Source: Arcuatula senhousia (taxonomy: Eukaryota; Mollusca; Bivalvia; Mytilida; Mytilidae). From it: a DNA stretch of 64,000 nucleotides. Positions within the stretch are counted from its first letter, which is position 1. Each line of letters starts with the position of its first letter. The stretch is taken from assembly GCA_963971305.1 (NCBI GenBank), contig OZ020311.1, positions 4,588,001-4,652,000 on the forward strand, read 5' to 3'. The translations under genes were made by a program, and so were the position numbers. Positions 33,235 to 46,500 of this stretch are shown here, piece by piece. The notes beneath the pieces are model-generated. The model made no database searches, was not told the DNA's origin, and was given only the letters and a program-made list of their open reading frames with translations.

Positions 33235-36200
33235 ACGCAGAAATGCGACAAGAGCGGGAGCAAAATGCGTCAGTCTTCCTTTGCCAGTACATAGCCTCTC
33301 TACAACAAATCCTATGCAGTAGCTCCCCGTGGTAGCGGACGGGAACGGGCACCATTCGGACCCAGGCTGAACTGCAAGGTTGTCGTGTAGATGGGACTCG
33401 GTAGCCCGGAAAGGCAGCTTGTCTAAGAGAAGCCGAAAACTCTGATTTAAAACACAGTTGGTGGTAACTGTAAGTCACCTCTGACATCCACCTAGAAGAA
33501 GGAAAACTTTGATATCTAACCCGGGAAGATGTAGCTCGTTAGCTCTGGCCATCAATTATCTAAGAGATGGAAAACCCCAACAGAAAAACCCAATCCTCCA
33601 CGTAGGAGGTTGGGCAGAAGGCCAATCACATACTCCTGTCAAAATATCTGATTACAGAAACGGAAACCAGAAAAAAAACAGTAATGCGGTATCAAGGGTC
33701 AGACCAATCCAAAACCCTGAATGTTGGACGGATGTCAGCCAAACCATAATATGAGCTGACAACCAGGGTGGAAAGATCCTTGGACCCAAAACCATTATCC
33801 AACTTGGATGCTGGAATGTTAGAACACTATACCAAACCGGGAGACTAGCACAAGTTGTAAGAGAAATGGATAACAATAACATTGATTTGCTAACAGTCAG
33901 TGAAACAAGATGGACAGGAAGTGGAATAAGACAATTAAATCGCTTCGAACCATTATATTGCATACTCAGGACGCCCAGATAATTGTCATGATAGAGGTTT
34001 AGGCCTGATCATGACAGATCACATCAAGAAAAGCCCAATAGAATAGAAACCAGTTAATGAGAGACTTCTAACAGCACTTTTCTATTCCACCTATGCCAAA
34101 TTATCAGTTATTGTATGCTATGCTCCAACAGAAGTAGCAGATGATGTAGACAAATACATCTTCTATGATAAGCTACAAGAGCTTATTGAAGCAACACCAA
34201 AGACATGATGTCTTAGTTGTCCTAGGTGACCTTAATGCAAATAATGGAAATGAAAACATTGAAAAGGAAGCAACAATGGGTACACATGGATTAGGAGTAA
34301 GAAACAACAATGGAGAAAGACTTGATGAGATTTGTGAAGAAAACAATCTGGTCATTGGTGGGACAATATTCAAACACAAGGGACGGAAAAATATTTTCAA
34401 TGCAGTATATTATATTTACATCATATTGATGCACTGCATAAGCATCACTCTAAATGGGGGTTCAGTTTGAATTACCCTTCATCTTCTGACACTTTACCAA
34501 CAATAACACAATTTCATGAATTTCGTAACAGATTTAGTACCAAGGCAACTATAAAAAATTCAAGTTATGATATTTAGCAATTGATAATGCCCCGCCAACT
34601 CTGTTGCGGGGTATATAGTTTTTCGGTCTGTTCCTTCGTTCGTCCATCACACTAAACACTTTCGTCCATTTCGAATAAGCTACTATTCACATCTTCTTCA
34701 AATTTTGTACACTGCTTCATTATGAATAGTACAACACATGCACCTGCAAATTGGTCATTTCCTTCATGTCTGTCTTTTTGAAAAAACTTAGGTTTACCTT
34801 TCAAGAACACCTTTCAGGTTCACCTTTTTTGAGACATCATACCGAACAAAGAGTCAGAGATAATCCAAACTAAAATCTTTAATTTGAAAAACAAATTTAT
34901 GCATTTTAATCAAAGCTGCCATCGGGGCATCAGTGTCGTTCTGACGCATCCGTGTTTTATATATGTGGCTTGTTTGTATTTTTTTTTTTAATAAGAAATA
35001 CATTTTAGGGGTCTAGTTTGTCCTCATTCTTTCATTCTTAAGTACAAAAGCAGCTGGCTTGTTTTTCAAAACACCGTGTAAAATGATCATTCTCCAAGTT
35101 CAACACATTATTTTACAGGTTTACACCGTGTAATTCTGATCACAAAAATCCAACACCATGCAAAAATATTGATTAATATTTCCATTTTGAATCAACTTTA
35201 GCCATTGATGTTTTCATCTAAAATTACAAATATGTTGTAAATTTACGGGGTCTTTCAAATTTTCTAAAATAATGGGTTGTTCTGATATTCTATAGTGACA
35301 AACACAAAATTGCATCAAATCGACACAAATTTCTGCTAAAATCGGCCGTTTTTTACTTTTTCTATTGGACTTTTCAAAGCATAAAATACATGAACAGAAA
35401 GCCTGGCTCATATTTAACAGAACAGTGATAATAATTTGTTCAAATATGTCTATCTTAACCACGCAGATACAATAATGCAAGACCTACCGTAAGTCTGAAA
35501 AAATTTCTATCACCGCGTTTTGCTGATCTTTCCGTGTTTTGCTGATCGCTATGAAGGGTGTGATGCAGGGTTTACTAACTGTGAAACAGCTGTAAAGAAT
35601 GATCAAGGAAACCCCGGATACTAGCAGGATATGAAGAGAAGCTGAAAACGGATGGAAAGAGCATTTTGAGAACGTGTTAAATAGAGACAATCCTGCAGTT
35701 GATGCCATTATTCCACCTGCATCAGTAATGTAACATATTGATATTGAATCACCTTGTCTACAAGAAGTTCAGTCCGCCATAAAAACTCTAAAAAATAATA
35801 ATGCACCAGGTCAAGATGGAATTCAAGCTGAGTTGCTCAAATGTGAAGTAAACATCCTACCATCCGTACTCACTAACATTTTAAAGAACACCTGGGACTC
35901 AGAAGATACGCCCCATGATTGGAAGATGGGTCTGATCACAAAAATACCAAAGAAAGGCGACCTATCTAACTGCAATAATTGGAGAGGAATAATCCAGTAA
36001 AATCATGAGCAAAATTATCTTTAACAGGATAACCAATGAAGTGGATTCATGTCTGCGTAAACATATGAACCAGGCTGGTTTTAGAAAGGGAAGATCATGT
36101 AGTGACCAGATATTTTCACTTCGGCAGATAATAGAACAAAGGCTTTTAAGCAATGAATGGACCAACACACTCTATACCAAATTTATAGATTTCCAGAAAG

Positions 36201-36430
36201 CATTTGACAATTTTAGGGCATTATGGAATTCTTCCTAAAATTATCAACATCATTAAGTTACTATAGAGCTAAGGTCATCTGCGGTACTGAACTTTCACCG
36301 GAATTAGAAATTAGAACAGGAGTCAAACTGTCACCCCTTCTTTTCTCCATGTGTGTAAACTGGCTAATGAAGGACATTACAAAAGACGCTAATAGAGGCC
36401 AACAGTGGACTTTCACCGAACGTCTAGATG
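33235..36430 (+). pseudogene. Broken non-LTR retrotransposon (endonuclease + reverse transcriptase)
   Basis: Pieces of an AP-type endonuclease domain appear at 33800-34390 in shifting frames: GCWNVRTLYQTGRLAQV, SETRWTGSG, then VVLGDLNANNG and GTHGLGVRNNNGERLDE. These are the hallmark motifs of 'craniofacial development protein 2-like' LINE proteins. RT pieces follow at 35640-36400: NNNAPGQDGIQAELLK, WKMGLITKIPKKGD, NQAGFRKGRSCSDQI and FIDFQKAF. The normal joining region is missing, and 34400-35600 is filled with unrelated AT-rich DNA and repeat scraps. Multiple stops and frameshifts kill it. 33235-33780 probably represents its 5' region. Confidence 0.8.
34585..34690 (+). repeat. Pearl-like terminal fragment inside the broken LINE
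   Basis: A short hairpin 'atgccccgcc...gcggggtatat' followed by 'ttccttcgttcgtcc' looks like one end of a core-repeat element. No cores follow that I can recognise; 34700-35480 is AT-rich without a gene. Confidence 0.45.
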
Positions 36431-36775
36431 GGTCAATCGTGTCTCTATGGCCATGTAAAAGAACCAGCCCACAAAAGTCGCTCTAAAGACATTGTTGCTC
36501 TGTCCCAAGTTTTCAGTCGACGCAAGCTGGAGAAAGATCGTTCACATGCAACACACGTGACTGGAAGAATGAGCAAAAGTCTAAACACCAAGTTGATGCA
36601 CGGATACAGATCTTTGTCAGCAATCTTACCAGCTTCCTCTAACGAAGTGGTTTCTTTATAGCTCTCCACCTTCTTTCTCCATCTTTCGATTTCAATCTTA
36701 AAAGTGTCTAAATCAGTAAGGTCTGGAAAATCCTGAAACATGACCTCTATTGTTTCTGTTATCAAATTATCGATA
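36425..36775 (-). pseudogene. hAT transposase C-terminal fragment
   Basis: The minus-strand frame carries LVFRLLLILPVTCVACERSF and SSLRRLKTWDRATMS, the dimerisation domain of hAT-family transposases. After that a frameshift moves the matching sequence (GLVLLHGHRD) to another frame. No catalytic region is present. It sits tail-to-tail with the broken LINE. 36775-37410 has nothing further. Confidence 0.8.
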
Positions 36776-37413
36776 TTTTAACCTCTCATCAGTAGCATTT
36801 GATTAAAAACATTGGAAAAAAAAACAATTGAAAACTGAGAGTACTCAAAACCAAAACATTCGAAAAAGGAAGCCAAACTCAGCACGGATGATATCGACCA
36901 GAACTAGACTTTAAAAGCACTTAAATGGGCTCATTGTGTACGTTTGAAAATAATCATTCATTATTATAATTGTTGGTTACTTAAAATGTTTAAAAAAATA
37001 ACTGCACATTTACCATATCCTTAATTAGAGCGATGGAATGTCTCTCTAAATTGAGTGTTAGTGTGAACAAGAGCTATGGAAGGACGGACGGACGGCCAAA
37101 GCGAAAGGTAAATGAAATTAGCACGTCCTGACGACCTGTTCACGCCAATAGTTTAATTGTTTGCAAATTGGGATCTAAAAAGTTCGTTTAAATTGTAATT
37201 TCATTCGAAGTACCTGGACTTATAGAAGTCAAGATCATTTTGGACAAAGGGTCAGGGCCCTAATGTTTTATTTCTTTCATTATTCTTTCATCAATAGGTA
37301 TAGTAAAAATAATACAATGAAATACAATCTAGTTATTACTAAATTCACATTGATACTCGGGCCTCAGCTTTTCAAACAAAAATTCTTTTACATCTTTTTT
37401 TAAATGCATCTTC

Positions 37414-38036
37414 GAAGAAGAGGGGGGTATACTGTTTTACCCTTGTCCGTCCGTCCGTCCGTTCGTTCGTCCGTCGGTCCGTCCGTCCGTAACAAAATTT
37501 CCGTCACAGTTTTCAAAGCAACTACATGAGATACAGTTCTGATATTTTGTATACAGCCTATAGTACCATACGGTGTATACCGATTTTATGCTCCTAGGTA
37601 GTCTACTTCCTGCATGTTTACCGAATACTTAGGTTTTTACACATAATGGACATAGATGCAAAATTTCCGTCACAGTTTCCCAAGCAACTTCATGAGATAC
37701 AGGTCTGATATTTTGTATACAGCTTTATCCTATAGTACCATATGGTGTATACCGATTTAATGCTTGTAGGTAGTCTACTTCCTGTTAATTGAATACTTAG
37801 GTTTTTACACATATTGGACATAAATGCAACATTTCCGTCACAGTTTCCTAAGCAACTACATGAGATAGGGGTCTGATATTTTGTATACAGCTTTATTTTA
37901 TAGTCCCATATGGTGTATAGCGATTTTATGATCCTAGGTCAACTACTTCCTGTTTACCGAGTATTTAAACTTGTATGCATGGCTTAGTTTGGGGAGCAGG
38001 GGTATCACTAGTGAGCATTAGCTCACAGTTTTACTT
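37414..38036 (+). repeat. Pearl-like family c, copy 1
   Basis: It starts 'gaagaggggggtatactg' with (CCGT)n at 37442-37492. Three cores of about 165 bp follow ('tgatattttgtatacagc', 'tctacttcctg', 'acagtttcccaagcaact'). It ends 'tatcactagtgagcattagctcac'. A reversed copy is at 60262-60903. Confidence 0.85.
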
Positions 38037-38379
38037 GTTTTTTTTTAAAGACATTTGACAGACCATTTCAATCTTTAATGGAGTGGTAATAAAAAGTATC
38101 TGTTCCCTGTTGCCATGCCCTGAAAATGTGGTGTAATGAAGTTATGTTGGTTGGATCTTATCACAGTGTTATAGGAATCATCATGACAGTGTCTGACTTT
38201 GTTCGGTAAAATTATATTTCATATATATGGTGGGCATTTATTGCACATGATTTATTCGCAACTGCCGTTCCCTGTTTTCTACATTTCGAAAATCAATCTC
38301 ATCAAACACTGGATATTTAATGCTTGATCGGGTCTGAGACAATAATTAAATCATGGTAAAACTTTTTGCGATATATAAT

Positions 38380-38796
38380 TCATAATGTTAAGTACCCAAG
38401 TAAAAAAGTTTTCGTCAGACAATCGATTTGCTTTCCCAGATCATTACTATACACAGGGATTAAATAAAACTGATTTTGGACATCCCTGCTATACAAATGC
38501 CCAATTTCACCTATAATAAATTGTAATTGAGCGACCTTTGGTAACCCTCGGAGGTAGATGTGAGAGGCGGAAACGTCGTTCGAGAAAAGAATTTCCAGAT
38601 CAATATAGAGTTTATCTCTAAGATTCGTATACGCTTTGCATTCTGTAAGAACATATGCTAGGTCTTCAGTCACATTTTTAATGTACAATTCACATTTTTC
38701 GTGATCTATTATCATCATTCTATTAATAGTTAAATTAATTGGGAGGCAGTTTACTCGCGCCAAGAATTTTAATCTAAAGATTAAAATGGCACCCAA
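38380..38796 (-). pseudogene. LINE ORF2 C-terminal remnant (tentative)
   Basis: A 138-codon minus-strand frame has FLARVNCLPINLTINR, then CELYIKNVTEDLAYVLTECK and AYTNLRDKLYIDLEI. This resembles the Cys-containing 'region after RT' of many mollusc LINEs, where a core 'C-x-x-C ... E.. H.L..C' precedes a Leu-rich helix. The first Cys pair is degraded. No RT core is found beside it. Confidence 0.5.
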
Positions 38797-38829
38797 AATA
38801 AATAAATACTAAAAAATTAAAAATTACTA

Positions 38830-41800
38830 CCCGAATCTGCCGCACGTCCCCGCATACCAATATATAGGAAGTAACCCCCTTATCCACATCCAGGACACAC
38901 TGTCGCTTTCGCCGTCACAGTTATAAGATTAAAATCACGATCACTGATTTCTTAACCGGAAGCTGCAGAATATAAACAATATTGGGATTGGGTCATTGTT
39001 ACATACGACGTCGTCGAAAAGCCACTACCTTTTACATTCTTACCTCCCTTGAAAATTTCGGTAAGATTTTGACACGAGACATTCATGACATTGGTAAATT
39101 ACTCGTAAAAACATCAGAATTATGTGAAAATGTGTGGTTAAATCACAATTTGTAGCTGATTCCAAACAAACTTGCTAGGTTGCAGCCTTGGGAAATGGTT
39201 GTCAGTTTCGTTTTATGAACAATTTCCAAACATGATTTTGTCCTTGGGTTGGGGGGCTGAATAAATTTATTTCTTGACTGAACTAAGTCAAAACTGATCC
39301 GAATGCTCTTTTCTCAATTACCGAATGAATATGAAAAGTGATATTTTTAAGTTTGAAGTGGGTACCCATTTTATAATGTGAGCAAAATGTCAAAAAGTAA
39401 AAAGGGGTGGGTCACAAGTTCTAAATACCCTTTATCAAGGGATTAAATAAAATTATATATAATTCCTTGCCTGTATAGATATAAGTAAAGCCCTGGAATA
39501 CCAGGGTCTACATGTATGTTTGTAACAGCATGATTTGGCAGTCTGTTGGGCTGACAGTTTAAGCTATAGCCAATTACTTATAGAACAAAGGCTCAAAAGT
39601 ATGGTTTGGTAAGGTGTTTTCGATAGCAATTAAGGAGCTTTCGATAACTATTTTTAAAGGTGCATCTGCAAGTCATGTCCAAGCACTCTACCCTAGGTAC
39701 AATTGCAGAAAGTGAAAGTACTAAACATACAAAATGTATGTCAATTTGCCAACATCATCTAGAAATGCTTCTATAATAGAGGTAGAATTGTAAACTTGTT
39801 TATATATAATTAGTTGAAGTCCTGATTGTACATGTGGCCCGAGACCATAGTTATTTTTTCCAAATTTTTAATGCATTTTCAATATAGCCTTATGTGAAAT
39901 TAAAAAAATCACACCATTTCTTTTTAAATGAAACTTTTGCCACTTAAAGTTCATTAGCTTCCAGAACATTAGTTAAAAATTAAGAAAATCCTACCGTCTA
40001 AAAAAATTTTGATTTTTTTTTTTAAATTTTCACCTAAGAGGGTAAGAAAAGAGGTGCTTGAAAAATGAAAAAAATCACCTTTTTGCACTAAGCCGAATCA
40101 CAACTTTATCAATGAATTTCAAAAAAATTAAAGCTTGATAAATTTATACTATCTTTAATCTCTCATTTCACTCCAAGTTCATCCTTTAGTCATAAAAACT
40201 AACATTACAATAGCATTTACAAGAAATACTATGTGTTAATAGGGACTATATTATTGGACAACGAAAATTGAAGGGAGCTTACTGTGGTCTCGTACCTAAT
40301 GTAGCTGAAATATTTAGTCAGGAGATAAAGCAAATATAACGATTAATCAATCAGATAGGGGCTTCTTATGACATGCTACTGAAAATCTTGATTGAAGATC
40401 CAGAGAATTCAGGAGATAATTCAGTAGTCACTGCAATAAATTGTACTCATTTCCTTTTTTTTTAGAAAAAACATGTATAATTGTGGTATATGAATTAAGT
40501 TTTATTTCAAAATTTTGTTTTTGAGGTAAAGGAATGAGTATATTGAATCCTGGGAAAAGACTTGGTGTAACGTTAGGGTCCAATCTTGTACAGTGGTCAC
40601 AAAAAATCTGCCCTATTGCTTTTTGTAATGTAAGTCAGTTTGCATGGTTTGTGGTGATCTAGTTGCTTGTAGTGGTTTGTCTTTAGTTTTTATTTCCTTT
40701 GTGCTTGGTGGATCTACTCTAGAAATCTAAAACAAAAAAAAATGAAAGGGGGAAGCTTTTAATGACAGAAAAGGAGTTTTAGCCTTATAAGAACTGTAAA
40801 CCATGATATTGTGTTTGAGATTATATCAAAATTTTCCATGAAGTGTCTGAGTTTTTATTGGCATTAGTCATGAAAATCTATCAGATTTCTTGATTTTAAT
40901 TTGTTCACAAAATTTAACCCCTCTGAAATTATTTTCTTAAATCTTGCTTTGAATTCATATTTTTATTCAGTCTACTTTTGCCCCCCTCTCCCGTAATGTC
41001 ATCTGGATCCACCAATGCTGTATGTTTTTGTTTTGTTTTCTAAATACTATTTTCTTCACAATGTACTAACATTTAGTTTCTTATAATATCTGTAGTTCTT
41101 CATAATATTAATAAACATGTAGCTCTTCACAATAAAACATGTAGCTCGGTCATGTTAAGAAATACATTTTGTAGATAGTTACTTAATTCTTTAAATATTA
41201 GAATATTAGACCACATTATGATTGCACTTATTTATTCAATGCATATTGAGCAATAGAGCCAGTAAATATCAATTGAAACAGGAACATTACATAACAAGTG
41301 TTCTATAAAATTCCTGATAAAAAAGAATTATCTCCTTTTAAAATTGTGGATTTTTTTTATGCCTTCCTTCTTCCAAAAAATATTGCAAATTTGAGTCTCA
41401 TTTTTATTGTGCAGATAGTTCATATATATTCAAAGTGGCAAAAATAATATATTTAAAGAAAAAAAATGTATGAAAGTTTAATTATATTAAGATTTTACAA
41501 GTCACAAAAACCATATGGTTATATATTGATAAAGTTGAGTTTCAATAAAATGTGTGATCAATCTTTTATCTATGTTTATTCAGTGAACATTGACCTTTCT
41601 TTGTGAATATGACCTCAAAGCAATTTGTTCTGCCCTATTTAACTTGGTTTGTAGTAATATAGTAAAATCATTAGTTACCGTATTCCCCCCAATAAACAGA
41701 GAACTCTTTCCATTGATCAATGATTCAATGCTTAAATGTTTATTGATCTATCGAACTTGGTGTAAATTAGTACTGTAGAAAAATTAGATAATATGAGGCC

Positions 41801-43180
41801 AGTTGATATCAGAGGAAATATGGGGCCATTTTAGGGGTTTTCTTTTCTCTAGTTTGAAAATTACTGGAAAAAATTAAGTTTAATAAAAATTATACTGAAA
41901 CAGAAAAAAAATGGTTGAATATTCTATAGGTATGCTTCAGGATATTAAGGTTTAAATAATCTTGTATAATGTAAAGGGTATCATCTTACATGTATTTCTT
42001 CAAGTCATTTTGTTACATGTATTTATTTGTACAAGTACTTAAGGGTTTAAGTTTAGTTATTACATCCTTACTTATACATGTATTTGTATGTAGATTTAAT
42101 GTAGCTTTGCATAATCAGATAGATATTTAGCTCTTGGGTATATATTTGTTAAACCATTTTAATTTTACACAAACAACAAGTGTATTTGTTATATTCGGCT
42201 ATTCAAAATCTATAAATTTGATTTAAAATTATTTATTGATTTTATCAAGTTTAAAGATTATTCAGTATTAAATTACATTTAAAATCTTTCTATTTCTATG
42301 CAGAATATATAAATATAATTATAATTATATAAAACTACATTTTAATTTACTACTTTGTGGATTAAAACAGGGATATATCCAGTGTCTGAAGTTAGGGGGT
42401 ACATTTGCAAAGATACAGCCATCTGAATCCACCACTGAAGAAAATATTTAACATGACTTTAAAATAATTATATTTGTTGATTTTGAGAAAAAAACAGCTA
42501 TATCTTGGATTGAATGTGTAGTCACTTGAATTTACCCCTTATTTCTAGATCTTTGATCTATGTATTACATGTACATTTTCATTTAATTTCATACTTTTTT
42601 TCACAGATATTGGATTTTTAAACTTGAAAATTGTTTTAAACAGAAATAAATTGGACATCATATCATAACATTCCATGTTCATACATAAAAGTTCTTTATT
42701 AAAACAGATTACCAAATTTTAAATCCATAAAATTACATAATGTTTGATTTCACTTTAAAGACTGTAATTCAGAGCATTATACACTTGAGTATTAAAACCC
42801 AACATTATCCACCCAACTTAACTTGTACATTTTTATTGAATTTAAGACTGCATACTAACCGAACTTTTGTTTTTTTAACAAGAAATAACCCTGTTTGATA
42901 AAAAATGGTCATCATATTCTTATTTTATGATATGATATATTCATATGTATATAATATTTGTATTATACATTTCAAGTTAAAATGGTTTTCTTACAAAAAA
43001 AATAATCTGTTAATGTGAAAGGCCTATCTTAAAAATAAATCAATCTTGCACATTTAATTCTTCATTTAAAATTTACACACCCATAGCCAGGGAGCATTGG
43101 TCAAACCAACATTTTGAGTAGAAAAGTTTTATATACACTGATAAAAATCCACTGAAAAAGCACTACATAAATTAAACTTG
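38830..43180. other. Gene-free AT-rich intergenic region
   Basis: No exon-like, RNA-gene or clear repeat structure is visible over this stretch; open frames are short and unconvincing. A GTAAGATTTT donor-like site at about 39060, after a GC-richer patch (39000-39060), might mark a non-coding first exon of the KYAT gene, but this is only a guess. Confidence 0.5.
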
Positions 43181-43189
43181 TTATCAGGG

Positions 43190-43352
43190 GCGGATCCAGA
43201 GGTCTGTGAAAGGGGGGTGTAATTGCTAAAAATGTCAGACTTTGATGAAAATTTGAAGTTCATTCGTCAATTTTATACAGAAAAAATTAAAATTTCTGAA
43301 TAAAAGGGGGGGCGTATGCCCCCTCCACCCCCGCTGAATCCGCTACTGGAAC
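43190..43352. mobile_element. Small hairpin MITE-like insert (GGGGCGGATCCAG)
   Basis: The left GGGGCGGATCCAGAGG and right CGCTGAATCCGCTACTGG are imperfect inverted copies, with G-run and C-run arms. It is about 160 bp and non-coding, and resembles very common short invertebrate inserts with this terminal phrase. Confidence 0.5.
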
Positions 43353-43576
43353 TTATAGTCTTTGAAATTTAGATCAAATAACAACTTTTCATAATGCCTC
43401 CTCAAAAATTTCTGGCAATGGGAATGATTTACATTGATGTATATTTTACTTGTATCAAGTCAGGACCATTGTGGTCTTTAATTTTTCCAATATGTCTTCC
43501 ATTTTTTAGATTGATTTGTGAAGTTCCGTAATTTTGTTATTACGTTTTATAATTACAGACCAATAACTCTAGGACC

Positions 43577-46500
43577 ATGTCAAAGTTAAGAGGAGCTGAC
43601 AGATTAAAGGGCACAGAGAAAAATGTTTGGTTAGTGATAGATTATATTATTGTACCACGTTCCAAGACTCCTTCCTATTTAGGGGAATATAGAAGATAAT
43701 CATCCTCGAAAACCCAGGGGTTCTTCTCTCGCCTACTCGTTCATCATCCCTAGGACATAACCCATGAAATACTTCGTTTTTGATAGTTTGTATCGAGCGT
43801 TCTGATTGGTCGCTTTAGATTTATTTAATGCGATTTAAACATGTTTCTATATATAAATAATATCAAGTTCAAGATCAGATCCTGAACTCGAAACGAACAA
43901 TTTCATACCAAATGTCCTAGGGATGATGAACAAGTAGGCAAGAGAAGAACCCCTGGGTTTCCCAGGATGATGATAATGAGATGTGGAATAAATGTACGAG
44001 ACACAGCCCATATAAACAAGAAGCAATATATAAAAAAAGACATCAATCAAAAACAGCCAGCAGCCGTCCACAAGATCAGTAGGTGCTGCTCCCTGTCTTG
44101 CAATTGGCCCAAGGTCAAAATGCATTCAATTCAAATTCAGACCTGAAATAGTCAAAGAAAGTCCCTTTCTGAAATAAGGACCAGAAAATATTATTACGAC
44201 AAGTAAAAAAAAGCTTTGTCAAAGATTCCTGGCTTAACACAGCCACATACAAAATGTAACAGGGTTAATATTGTTTTTGTCATTTGCTGTTGTCTGTCTG
44301 TCTTAAAACTACCCAAACAAAGACATGAAGCTTGTACAAATGTATGAAGTTATATTTATATGTAATGGAAATATATCTTCTGCCTAACTTTATAGATTAG
44401 AATTATAAAGAAAAGGTTTTTTTTCAGGGTAGAGTTTGGAAAATTAGCTGTTGAAAATAAAGCATTGAATTTAGGACAGGTAAACAGCTTACTTTAAGAA
44501 CACAAACGAAAACATATATTGGGAGAAAATTTTCAAAATCAAGTTATTGAATAGTTGTGAAAAGTTTCTGTATTGATATGATGGGCAATTATGTGAGGTG
44601 CATTGAATTTGCTTGAAATGTCCAGTTGGAGGAGAAAACAAGAAACCTGCAAAAAAGCAGCCATAAACTTTTGACTTCAAATGGCTTGATCTACATTCTG
44701 AAATTAAAATTTCTAAGTTTTATTTAAGTCGAGCATGTGTTCGCTTTGATACACTTATTTCTAATTTTACAGGGCTTCTCAGATTTTAAGGCTCTCAAAT
44801 ATGTTATAAGTTTGTCCTGGCAGTTAATACCTTTTAAGATATTGTGTATGTATGATCATTTTTACAGGGTTTTCCAGATTTTAAGCCTCCCCAATATGTT
44901 ATAAGATTGTCCTTGTAGTTGATGTCTTAGATATTGAATATTTCATTCATCTGCCGATAATGCATAATTTTTCAGGGTTTCCCATTGTAAGCCTCTCCAG
45001 TACAACAAGATTTGTCAGATATTGTATTGCACATTTAAAATACCAGAACTGAGTATATTCCCAAGGTAGATTATTGTAAACTAATTGAGCTACCCTCTTT
45101 AAATAAAGGAAATTATTATTATTATTATTATTAACTGCTTATATTTATTATTTCTTTTGGTTATTTTACAGGGTTTCCCAGATTTTAAGCCTCCCCAGCA
45201 TGTTATCGACAAGATGGTCCATGCTGTTGATGGGTCAGACAATGCCCTACTCAGTCAATATACCAGAAGTTATGTAAGTGTGTTTGTTAAGGTTTTTTGT
45301 GCCTTGGGTTGTAAAAGAGGCAAAGTTTGATGGTGCAGGAAATCATAGTACCAAGAAAAAAAAACATATTAAAAACGAAAGAATATGTTCACAAAGTAAA
45401 TGAAGCAAGAAAATGGGACCAAGGTCCCACGTCATCTCCGACAAATTCAAAGATAATTAAGAAATTTATAAAATGGTTTGGTTTGATGTTAAATAAACAT
45501 TTAAACTTTAAAGAGCATGATAATCTTTTTTTAGAATTTTTTTTTCTGCCTCATGTTCAGATTCAGCCCATCCTTTTACTGTCAAAAACTGCATATCACT
45601 TGCATATAACATTTGAATAATAGTTTTAAATTTTGTGAAAATTAGAAAATAACTATAACTGTATTTGAAATCGTATTTTCCTTTCTTTTCAGGGTCATCC
45701 GAGACTTGTCAATATCCTAGCCAAGCTGTATGCCCCATTCTTTGAACGGGAACTTGACCCGATGAACAACATCACTGTGTCTGTAGGGGCTTATGGTGTG
45801 CTGTTCTGTGCCGTCCAAGGATTGATTAACCCAGGGGATGAGGTAATTACAAACTGACCTTTTAGGAAACCAGAAACTGACCACTTATCTCACCTGTAAG
45901 CACACCTGCACCTAAAATACTGAATGGATATCAATGAAACTTGACTTGAATGAAGTACATTGTTTATCACACAGATTACATGAAGAAATTTCATTGCTCT
46001 TGAATATCTTCTCCACTTATGTTTTTTTGTCACTATTGATTGTCAACGTATCTTGTTAGTGCAATTCCTCCTAAACCACTTCATGGATTTGATGAGCTTG
46101 AAGGAAGTTAACCCAATAGAGCTGTGCATGAAGAAAATCATCGCTCATGGATATGATTCAAGGGAGATTATTTGATTCAGTTATTTCCTATATCAAGTTC
46201 GATATAGAGAGGTAGAGAAGGTATTCTTTTGTGAGGTTAATTACAGTATTCCTTTTTTATTTTTATTACAGGTCATTATTGTGGAACCATACTTTGACCT
46301 TATGGTGGAGGTTGCAGATGTTATTTCATAGTATTAACCTGTTCTGAAGTCTATATTGAATTTATTTACAGGTCATTATTGTTGAACCCTACTTTGACTG
46401 CTATGAACCTATGGTGAAGGTGGCAGGTGCTACAGCTAAATATTGTCCTTTGAGGCCTGTAAGTAGTTCTCTTGTCCATTGTTCATGCTTTTACATAATA

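Noticed and set aside
36445..36765. 106-codon frame as an intact gene
   Set aside because: It is only the C-terminal part of a hAT transposase with a frameshift.
43847..44125. 92-codon minus-strand frame with hydrophobic stretch, possible membrane protein
   Set aside because: It spans a MITE arm and a dispersed repeat; the other repeat copy has stops in the same frame.
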